From positions 1-20,171 of the forward strand of contig JBEVIU010000096.1 in NCBI GenBank assembly GCA_040510575.1: 20,171 nt of DNA, given 5' to 3'. The notes under the pieces are model-generated. The model was not told where the DNA came from. It did not search any database and worked only from the letters and a program-made list of their open reading frames with translations. This document shows, piece after piece, positions 14,009-19,581 of the stretch; the first letter of the stretch is position 1; every line of letters starts with the position of its first letter. The DNA comes from DASUMF01 sp040510575 (GTDB lineage Bacteria; Actinomycetota; Acidimicrobiia; IMCC26256; DASPTH01). Made by a program: the position numbers and the translations under genes.

Positions 14009-14013
14009 ACCTG
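13960..14013 (-). pseudogene. 3' fragment of a tRNA-Leu(CAG) gene
   Basis: On the minus strand this reads CCAGG-TTCAGGT-CCTGG (anticodon arm, anticodon CAG), a class II variable arm with an ACC/GGT stem, GGGAG-TTCGACT-CTCCC (T-arm), CGCTCGC (3' acceptor strand) and discriminator A at 13960. The arms present are perfect. The D-arm and 5' acceptor strand are missing: beyond 14013 the sequence no longer matches tRNA-Leu. It is therefore a 54-base 3' part, the typical product of integration into a tRNA gene. It differs from the intact tRNA-Leu(UAG) at 16150-16233 in anticodon and variable arm, so it came from another tRNA-Leu gene. Confidence 0.8.
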
Positions 14014-14040
14014 GGTTGGGGGTCTGTGGCGATGGGAGGT

Positions 14041-14056
14041 GCGTGCCGAAGCACGC
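14041..14056. other. Small perfect hairpin upstream of nagA
   Basis: GCGTGC (14041-14046), loop CGAA, GCACGC (14051-14056). It lies in the 157-base gap between the tRNA-Leu fragment and nagA. No T-run follows on either strand. It could be a weak terminator or a leader structure. The rest of the gap holds TACAGT at 14102-14107 as a possible -10, and nothing else I can name. Confidence 0.4.
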
Positions 14057-14170
14057 CGCGCGCAGAGGGTGCTGCCTCCGGGTCGTCGGCCCGGCGTCCC
14101 GTACAGTGCTGGGCGACCGGTGGTGGTGCGATCCGAACCGCTCGCCGAACGGCGTGTCGAGGTGCAGTGC

Positions 14171-15310
14171 ATGCTGATTGATCGTGCCCGCGTGATTGCA
14201 CCGCGTGGTGTGATCGACGGATATGTGCTTGTACGCGACACGCGGATCGTCGCCGTCGATGCCGGTGCGCCACCGCGACGCTTCCGGAACGAACTGGTGC
14301 TCGATCTCGACGGCGCGTGGCTCGCTCCCGGTTTCGTCGACCTCCAGGTGAACGGCGCTGCCGGAGTCGACATCACGACAGACCCGAGCCGCCTGGGTGA
14401 GGTTGCTGCCGTGTTGGTACGTTCCGGCGTGACGTCCTTCCTCCCGACGGTGGTGACAGCACCCCGTCGTGAGCGTGACGAGGCCATCCGCCACTGTGCG
14501 CTGCGGTCGAGCTGCGTGTCCCGGGACGCGACCGTGTTGGGAGTGCACCTCGAAGGCCCGATGTTGTCGCCGAGTCGGGCGGGTGCGCACTCGCTCGCCG
14601 ATCTCGAGCTGCCGTCGCCGAAGCTGGTCGAGGGTTGGAGTGCCGATGCGGGCGTCGCGCTGGTGACGCTGGCTCCTGAGCTTCCCGGCGCTGCCGCCAT
14701 CATCCGTTTGTTGCGTCAGCGCGGGGTCGTGGTGTCGATCGGCCACACCGATTGCAACGCACGTGAGTTCCACGCGGCGCGCGTCGCCGGCGCGACGTTC
14801 GTCACCCACTTGTTCAACGCGATGCGCCCGTTCGCCCATCGAGATCCCGGCCCGGTCGGCGCGACATTGGCCGATCCCGAAGTGGTTGCCGGGCTCATCG
14901 CCGACGGCGTGCACGTCGATCCGGTTGCGGTGGAGATGGCGTTCCGGACACTCGGGCCGGAACGCCTCGTGCTCGTTTCCGATGCGGTCGCGCCGATCGG
15001 CACCGCGATGACCGGCGGCTCCTTGGGCGGGGGAGGCATCACCGTCGCATCCGGACGAGCCACGGCTGCGGGGGGACAGCTCGCCGGTAGCGTCGTCTCG
15101 CTCGATTGCGGCCTGCGCAACCTCGTTGCGTGGGCTGGCTGTGATGTGCCGGCGGCCGTGAAGACCGTCACGTCGACTCCTGCCCGCGTACTCGGTCGGA
15201 AGGACGTCGGTGTCATCGGTGTCGGCGCCCGCGCCGATCTCACCGTGCTCGACGACGACCTACGCGTCGCGTCGACCATTGTCGGAGGGGAGATCGTGTG
15301 GAAGTCGTGA
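14171..15310 (+). CDS. nagA: N-acetylglucosamine-6-phosphate deacetylase
   Basis: A 379-residue amidohydrolase removing acetate from GlcNAc-6-phosphate to give GlcN-6-phosphate. Landmarks are PGFVDLQVNGAAGVD (52-66), metal ligand E128 in HLEGPMLSPSRAGAH, H192 in SIGHTD, H213 in THLFNAM and the catalytic D271 in LVSDAVAPIG. The ATG at 14171 has GAGG eight bases upstream (14159-14162); the longer frame to 14039 has no similarity. It overlaps nagB by 13 bases. Codon use differs from the surroundings: 12 of the first 30 codons end in A or T, against 2 of 30 at the thiolase start and in codons 31-60 of the sulfatase. Together with the flanking tRNA-Leu fragment this suggests acquisition by transfer. 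Confidence 0.92.
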   Translation: MLIDRARVIAPRGVIDGYVLVRDTRIVAVDAGAPPRRFRNELVLDLDGAWLAPGFVDLQVNGAAGVDITTDPSRLGEVAAVLVRSGVTSFLPTVVTAPRRERDEAIRHCALRSSCVSRDATVLGVHLEGPMLSPSRAGAHSLADLELPSPKLVEGWSADAGVALVTLAPELPGAAAIIRLLRQRGVVVSIGHTDCNAREFHAARVAGATFVTHLFNAMRPFAHRDPGPVGATLADPEVVAGLIADGVHVDPVAVEMAFRTLGPERLVLVSDAVAPIGTAMTGGSLGGGGITVASGRATAAGGQLAGSVVSLDCGLRNLVAWAGCDVPAAVKTVTSTPARVLGRKDVGVIGVGARADLTVLDDDLRVASTIVGGEIVWKS

Positions 15311-16080
15311 TCGCGCCCGACGACGACGCAGTTGCACGGATCGCAGCCGACGTCATCGTCCGCACGGTCCGCAGCCGTGCGGCTCCAGTGCTCGGCCTGG
15401 CGACGGGCAGCACTCCCATTGCGACCTACGATCGCCTCGTTGCGCTGCATCGCGCGGGCGAAGCGACGTTCGCAGCTGCGAACGCCGTGCTCCTCGACGA
15501 ATACGTCGGTCTGGCGCGCGAGCATCCGGAGTCGTATCGCACAGTTGTCGAGCGGGCGTTCGTCGATCACGTCGACCTGCCGGCGGGCAATCTGCACGGC
15601 CCCGATGTGTGGGCCGACGACGTCGTCGCGAGTTGCGCGGCGTACGAAGCGCTGCTCGCCGATCTCGGCGGAGTCGACGTGCAAGTGCTGGGAATCGGCA
15701 CCGACGGTCATTTGGGTTTCAACGAGCCGGGATCGTCGCTGTCGTCGCGCACTCGGTTGAAGACGCTCACGGCGTCGACGCGTCTCGACAACGCCCGCTT
15801 CTTCTCGAGCCTTGACGAGGTGCCGCACCACGTGATCACCCAGGGTCTCGGCACGATCCTCGACGCTGGACATCTGCTGCTGCTGGCAACGGGTCCGACC
15901 AAGGCGGGTGCCGTGGCGCGAGCGATCGAGGGACCGGTGGCCGCGCGATGCCCCGCATCGGTGTTGCAGCTGCATCCGCACGCCACTGTTGTCCTCGACG
16001 AAGCCGCCGCGACCGGCCTCGAGCTCGCCGATTACTACCGCGAGATCCAACACGCGAAGCCGAGCTGGCAACTGCTCTAG
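15298..16080 (+). CDS. nagB: Glucosamine-6-phosphate deaminase
   Basis: A 260-residue isomerase-deaminase converting glucosamine-6-phosphate to fructose-6-phosphate and ammonia, the step after NagA. Phosphate loop GLATGSTP (33-40), D67 in LLDEYVGL, D136 and H138 in GIGTDGHLGFNEPG and E143 match the catalytic Asp72, Asp141, His143 and Glu148 of E. coli NagB. The GTG at 15298 lies inside the nagA end, so the genes are translationally coupled. Like nagA it uses more A/T-ending codons (8 of the first 30). It ends 69 bases before the tRNA-Leu(UAG) gene. No GlcNAc kinase, transporter or DasR/NagR-type operator was seen in the window. Confidence 0.93.
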   Translation: MEVVIAPDDDAVARIAADVIVRTVRSRAAPVLGLATGSTPIATYDRLVALHRAGEATFAAANAVLLDEYVGLAREHPESYRTVVERAFVDHVDLPAGNLHGPDVWADDVVASCAAYEALLADLGGVDVQVLGIGTDGHLGFNEPGSSLSSRTRLKTLTASTRLDNARFFSSLDEVPHHVITQGLGTILDAGHLLLLATGPTKAGAVARAIEGPVAARCPASVLQLHPHATVVLDEAAATGLELADYYREIQHAKPSWQLL

Positions 16081-16149
16081 GCGCTCCGCTCAGCGGCAGA
16101 GTCCAATCGCGGTGGCGTCCGGAAGCGCGAAACCGCACCTCACGCAGGG

Positions 16150-16233
16150 TGCGAGCGGGGAGACTCGAACTCCCACGTCCTTGCGGACACCAGGACCTAA
16201 ACCTGGCGCGTCTGCCGGTTCCGCCACGCTCGC
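16150..16233 (-). tRNA. tRNA-Leu (anticodon UAG)
   Basis: Complete class II tRNA of 84 nt. Acceptor GCGAGCG (16233-16227) pairs with CGCTCGC (16157-16151), discriminator A is at 16150, and CCA is not encoded. The anticodon arm CCAGG-TTTAGGT-CCTGG gives anticodon UAG, reading CUA/CUG. The long variable arm GTCCGCAAGGAC is leucine-like, and the T-arm GGGAG-TTCGAGT-CTCCC is perfect. It has the same orientation as the tRNA-Leu(CAG) fragment 2.1 kb to the left; nagAB lies between them. Confidence 0.96.
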
Positions 16234-16360
16234 GTGAGATGCAGTCTCGCGTAGCCCCGGGGTCGTGGCTCGGCCTTCCGTGGAACCCGGCGGAAATGGC
16301 CGCGAGCGCGACTGCCGGGTACGTTGGCAGCGTTCCGGATCCTGCCAATCGGGGGAAGCG

Positions 16361-16756
16361 ATGGCCAAGCAGGTGCCGATCGTCGATTACCTGGTGCTGG
16401 GCGATCAGCCCCACCTCGAGGCGCACGAGTGCAAGGAGTGCGGGGCCCTGTACTGGGACCGCCGCAACGCCTGCGCGAAGTGCGGCAAGACCGAATTCGC
16501 GAACAAGGCGGTGGGCACGACCGGCCTCGTGCGTTCGTACGCGATCGTGCACCAGGCCGCTCCGGGCGTCCCGGTGCCGTACGTCTCGGCGGTGATCGAG
16601 CTCGACGGCGGCGGCCAGGTGAAGTGCAACGTCGTCAACGTCGATCCCGAGCCCGACAAGGTGTCGCTCGGAATGAAAGTGCAGTTCACCACGTTCGTCG
16701 CCGGTACCGACGACGAAGGCACCGAGGCGGTCTGCTTCGGTTTCGAGCCGGTCTGA
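16361..16756 (+). CDS. DUF35-type OB-fold protein with zinc ribbon (acyl-CoA associated)
   Basis: A 131-residue protein with a rubredoxin-like zinc ribbon, C24-x2-C27 (CKEC) and C38-x2-C41 (CAKC), followed by an OB-fold region. This layout is typical of DUF35 proteins such as ChsH2, which partner thiolase-like or hydratase enzymes acting on acyl-CoA or steroid side chains. The ATG at 16361 has GGGGGAAG two bases upstream of its spacer. TACGTT (16320-16325) could be a -10. It lies 41 bases before the thiolase-like gene, the usual pairing, so the two probably form one complex. The substrate cannot be read from the sequence. Confidence 0.88.
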   Translation: MAKQVPIVDYLVLGDQPHLEAHECKECGALYWDRRNACAKCGKTEFANKAVGTTGLVRSYAIVHQAAPGVPVPYVSAVIELDGGGQVKCNVVNVDPEPDKVSLGMKVQFTTFVAGTDDEGTEAVCFGFEPV

Positions 16757-16797
16757 CCGGCCCGCCAAAAAAGCCAAGACGGAAGAAGGAATCTCGC

Positions 16798-17994
16798 ATG
16801 AGCGACGCAGTGTGGGTGCTCGGCGCCGACATGACGAAGGTCGGCCGCTACCCCGACAAGGACATCGTCGACCTCGCGGCGGAAGCGTCGTTGAACGCGC
16901 TGGCCGACGGTGGCGTGACGATCCACGACATGAACATCCTCGCCGCGGGCACGCAGTTCTCCGGCGGGCTCGGCCAGCAGCTGCAGCACCAGATCGGCCA
17001 GACGGGCATCCCGGTGTACAACGTGACCAACGCGTGCGCGACCGGCGCGACTGCGGTGCGCACCGTCTACATGTCGATCGCGGCGGGCGAGTCCGACATG
17101 GGCCTCGCGGTTGGTGCCGAGCAGATGGGCAAGATGGGCCTCCTCGCAGGCAACGCGGCGCGGGGCGACACGAACGTGTTCGAGCCGAGCGGCCGTTTCG
17201 GTTCGGTCCTGCCGGCCGACGGCTGGTTGGGCTCGGGCACCATGCCGGCCGTGTTCGGCCAGGCGGGGATGGAGTACGCCTACGAGCACGACGGCGTCGG
17301 GTTCGAGCAGTTCGCCAAGGTGGCGCAGAAGAACCATGAGCACTCGGCGCTGAACCCGCTCTCGCAGTACCGCAAGGTGTTCTCGCTCGAGGAGATCATG
17401 GAAGCGCGCGTGATCTCGTACCCGAACACGTTGCCGATGTGTTGCCCGACAGGTGACGCGGCTGCCGCGATCGTGCTCGTCTCCGACGCGAAGCTCAAGA
17501 CGCTCTCGCTCGAGCAGCAGAAGCGCGCCGTCAAGATCAGCGCGTCGATCCTCACCAGCGACCCGTGGACCGAGGGCAGCGCCGCGCAGCCCGACGTGAG
17601 CACGCTCACGCGCAACGCGGCGAAGCAGGCGTACGAGAAGGCGGGCGTCGGCCCCGAGGACCTCGACCTGGTCGAGCTTCACGACTGCTTCGCCACCGCG
17701 GAGCTCATCCACTACGACAACCTCGGGCTGTGCGAGCCCGGTGGCGCCGGAGCGTTCATCGACTCGCGTGCGCCGTGGCGTGACGGCTCGATGCCGGTGA
17801 ACGTGTCGGGGGGGCTGATCTCGAAGGGCCACCCGATCGGGATGACCGGTGCGGGAGGCGTGTTCGAGATCACCACGCAGCTGCGTGGCGAGGCGGGCGA
17901 CCGTCAGATCGAGGGCGCCAAGGTCGGCATGGCCCACGTCATCGGGCTCGGCTCGGCCTGTGGCATCCACCTGCTGGAGAAGTCGGCCGCCTAG
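16798..17994 (+). CDS. Thiolase family protein (SCP-x / lipid-transfer type)
   Basis: A 398-residue thiolase-fold enzyme. The nucleophile position is C80 in NVTNACATGATAV. HDCFATAE (H295) and GGLISKGHPIGMTGAG (H345) are the usual second and third motifs of the SCP-x/Ltp group, which lack the standard C-terminal cysteine motif. Members cleave or condense acyl-CoA chains, and some act as aldolases together with a DUF35 partner, as in steroid side-chain breakdown. The ATG at 16798 has GAAGAAGGA upstream. The DUF35 gene precedes it. The stop TAG shares the bases CTAG with the convergent TetR gene stop, so no space is left for a terminator between them. Confidence 0.9.
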   Translation: MSDAVWVLGADMTKVGRYPDKDIVDLAAEASLNALADGGVTIHDMNILAAGTQFSGGLGQQLQHQIGQTGIPVYNVTNACATGATAVRTVYMSIAAGESDMGLAVGAEQMGKMGLLAGNAARGDTNVFEPSGRFGSVLPADGWLGSGTMPAVFGQAGMEYAYEHDGVGFEQFAKVAQKNHEHSALNPLSQYRKVFSLEEIMEARVISYPNTLPMCCPTGDAAAAIVLVSDAKLKTLSLEQQKRAVKISASILTSDPWTEGSAAQPDVSTLTRNAAKQAYEKAGVGPEDLDLVELHDCFATAELIHYDNLGLCEPGGAGAFIDSRAPWRDGSMPVNVSGGLISKGHPIGMTGAGGVFEITTQLRGEAGDRQIEGAKVGMAHVIGLGSACGIHLLEKSAA

Positions 17995-18602
17995 TTGATC
18001 GGACTGGGCGTGTGCTCGGGCGCCGTGATGCGGCGCTCGAGCACGTTCAGGAACGCGGCCCGACGCTCGAGCTGACGCGGACCGGTCGGCGAGCACCCGG
18101 TGATGAGCCGCGTGAGCTGCGGGACCAACAACGGCCCGAGCACGAGGCAGAGCTCGGAGAGTACGAGCTGCGCGGCGTCGAGATCGCCGGGCAGGTTTCC
18201 TGCCCGCTGCTCCGCTTCCACGGCCTTGATCCACTGCTTGTAGAACGCGCGGCGGATCGACTCGTCGATCACCGGACCCGACCTCGCTTCGAGCGCTTCC
18301 CACGCGAGGAGGCGGACGTAGTCCTCTTCCTGGGTGAGGTTCGCCTGACGTCGCGCCAGTCGCCCGGGCTCTGCGATGTCGGGATGGTTCATCGCGACGG
18401 AGCCCTCGTCGATGCGTCGTTGCAGGATCTCGTGGAACAACCCCTGCTTCGAGCCGAAGTAGTAGTAGAGCATCCGCTTGTTCACGCCCGCGCGCTCGGC
18501 GATCGCATCGACCCGCGCGCCGGCGATTCCCTTGTCGGAGAACTCGCGCAGCGCGGCGTCGAGGATCCGCCGCTTCGTCGCTTCCGGATCTCGAGTCCCC
18601 AA
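17991..18602 (-). CDS. TetR family transcriptional regulator
   Basis: A 203-residue repressor-type regulator. The N-terminal helix-turn-helix reads TKRRILDAALREFSDKGIAG, ARVDAIAERAGVNKRMLYYYFGSKQGLF, the standard TetR pattern; the remaining helical part binds an unknown ligand. The TTG at 18602 is preferred, with AGGGGG a few bases upstream and no in-frame ATG or GTG giving a complete first helix. It faces the thiolase gene tail to tail with a four-base overlap and is divergent from crcB with 41 bases between. It may control the DUF35-thiolase pair, the fluoride channel genes or remote targets. No clear palindrome was seen in the 41-base gap. Confidence 0.9.
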   Translation of the reverse strand: MGTRDPEATKRRILDAALREFSDKGIAGARVDAIAERAGVNKRMLYYYFGSKQGLFHEILQRRIDEGSVAMNHPDIAEPGRLARRQANLTQEEDYVRLLAWEALEARSGPVIDESIRRAFYKQWIKAVEAEQRAGNLPGDLDAAQLVLSELCLVLGPLLVPQLTRLITGCSPTGPRQLERRAAFLNVLERRITAPEHTPSPIN

Positions 18603-18630
18603 GGCCGCCCCCTGCGTCGCGGCGTCACCG

Positions 18631-18643
18631 TAGAGTTCAGCCG
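18631..18643 (+). promoter_or_regulatory. -10-like box before the first crcB gene
   Basis: TAGAGT (18631-18636) is followed by seven bases and the GTG at 18644; no Shine-Dalgarno sequence is visible, so a leaderless start is likely. There is no room or conserved sequence for a fluoride riboswitch, which often precedes crcB in other bacteria. Confidence 0.45.
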
Positions 18644-19081
18644 GTGGTGGCGTCCAGACGGCTCTCCTCCTGGGTTGCCGTGGCGGCCGGAGGTGCGATC
18701 GGAACCGTGGCCCGGTACGAGGCGACGCGGCGGTATCCCGTCCGCGCTGGTGAGTTCCCCTGGACGATCCTGACGGTGAACCTCGTCGGCTGTGTCGTGG
18801 CCGGCGCGGTGATGGCCATGGTCCATCACTGGGTCGGGTGCCCTGCGTGGCTCCGTCCGTTCGCGGTGATCGGAGTGTGTGGAGGGCTCACGACGTTCTC
18901 GTCGTGGATGGTGGCCGACGTGTTGTTGGCGCGCGACGCGGCAGCCGGGCTCGCGGCGCTCGACGTGGTGGTGTCGCTGTTCGCCGGTGTGGTCGCAGTG
19001 TGGGCTGGCTTCGCGGCGACGCGCGCGCTGATCGGCGACCGCGGCGCGCTGGGTGCGCTGGATCCGACGGAGGCGGACTGA
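18644..19081 (+). CDS. crcB: Fluoride channel CrcB/Fluc, first subunit
   Basis: A 145-residue membrane protein with four hydrophobic helices. Fluc channels let fluoride leave the cell and are dual-topology dimers or paired subunits. GGAIGTVARY, TLTVNLVGC-type segment TILTVNLVGCVVAG with the conserved Asn, and the pore motif GVCGGLTTFSSW are all present. GTG at 18644 or 18647 can start it; 18644 fits the -10-like box seven bases upstream. The stop overlaps the second crcB start by one base (TGATG), so the two subunits are made together and probably insert in opposite orientations. Confidence 0.92.
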   Translation: MVASRRLSSWVAVAAGGAIGTVARYEATRRYPVRAGEFPWTILTVNLVGCVVAGAVMAMVHHWVGCPAWLRPFAVIGVCGGLTTFSSWMVADVLLARDAAAGLAALDVVVSLFAGVVAVWAGFAATRALIGDRGALGALDPTEAD

Positions 19082-19446
19082 TGGTGGTCTGGGTGATGCT
19101 GGCCGGCGCGGCCGGGGCGATCGGCCGGTACGCGGTCCACCGCGCCATGGAATCGCACGTCGCTTCGGCGTTGCCGTGGGGCACCATCGCCGTGAACGTC
19201 GCCGGTTCGCTCGCGCTGGGTGTGGTGGTCGGCCTGGTCCTGGCACAGGGCGTCGATCCCGACGTGCAGGTGATCGTCGGCACCGGCTTCCTGGGTGCGT
19301 TCACGACCTTCTCGGCGTTCTCGTACGAGACGTTCGCACTGCTGGAGGACGGCGCGCCTCGCGCCGCCCTCCTGAACGGGCTCGGCAGCGTGGTGGCCGG
19401 CCTGCTCGCCGCCACGGTCGGGCTCGCCGTCGTCGGCGCGCTCTGA
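19081..19446 (+). CDS. crcB: Fluoride channel CrcB/Fluc, second subunit
   Basis: A 121-residue Fluc homologue with four hydrophobic helices. AGAAGAIGRYAV, GTIAVNVAGSLALG with the pore Asn, and GFLGAFTTFSAFSYE carry the signature residues, including the paired Phe of the fluoride path. It is shorter than the first subunit and lacks its C-terminal extension. Tandem crcB pairs are common in actinobacteria and make heterodimers. The ATG at 19081 overlaps the first stop. The stop codon lies inside the first copy of a 19-base direct repeat. Confidence 0.93.
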   Translation: MVVWVMLAGAAGAIGRYAVHRAMESHVASALPWGTIAVNVAGSLALGVVVGLVLAQGVDPDVQVIVGTGFLGAFTTFSAFSYETFALLEDGAPRAALLNGLGSVVAGLLAATVGLAVVGAL

Positions 19447-19486
19447 CCAGAGCCCTCTGACCAGCCGCTGACCAGAGCCCTCTGAC
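19443..19486. repeat. 19-base direct repeat at the end of crcB
   Basis: CTGACCAGAGCCCTCTGAC occurs exactly at 19443-19461 and 19468-19486, 25 bases apart. The first copy contains the TGA stop of the second crcB gene. The short internal CTCTGAC element is repeated as well. It looks like a small tandem duplication of the gene end; no hairpin-type terminator is evident. Confidence 0.75.
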
Positions 19487-19501
19487 GCGGAGGCGATCGT
19501 T

Positions 19502-19575
19502 CGCGTCAAAGTCTCCCGATTGCGCGTCAAGAGATCGTCAAGACCCTTGTTGGGGGCTTCGCGCAGTGCTTCGAT
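19502..19575 (+). promoter_or_regulatory. Phased CGTCAA repeats and promoter before the DUF4118 gene
   Basis: CGTCAA occurs at 19504-19509, 19525-19530 and 19536-19541, spaced 21 and 11 bases, that is two and one helical turns; the first two copies extend to CGCGTCAA. Such same-face direct repeats are typical of OmpR/PhoB-family response regulators, the class of KdpE. Downstream TTGTTG (19548-19553) and TTCGAT (19570-19575), 16 bases apart, may be the promoter, placing transcription start about at the GTG at 19582. The assignment is by pattern only. Confidence 0.45.
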
Positions 19576-19581
19576 CGAGTC

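Noticed and set aside
14014..14145. tRNA-Leu(CAG) as a complete gene interrupted by an intron
   Set aside because: GCGAGCG, the matching 5' acceptor strand, does occur at 14145-14139 on the minus strand, but no D-arm follows it and the break is not at a known intron position; a chance seven-base match is more likely.
16405..18303. Long minus-strand open frame (632 codons) opposite the DUF35 and thiolase genes
   Set aside because: It mirrors two well-conserved genes; such antisense frames are common in GC-rich DNA and this one has no recognisable domain.
18603..18643. Fluoride riboswitch before crcB
   Set aside because: The gap is only 41 bases and lacks the conserved riboswitch core.
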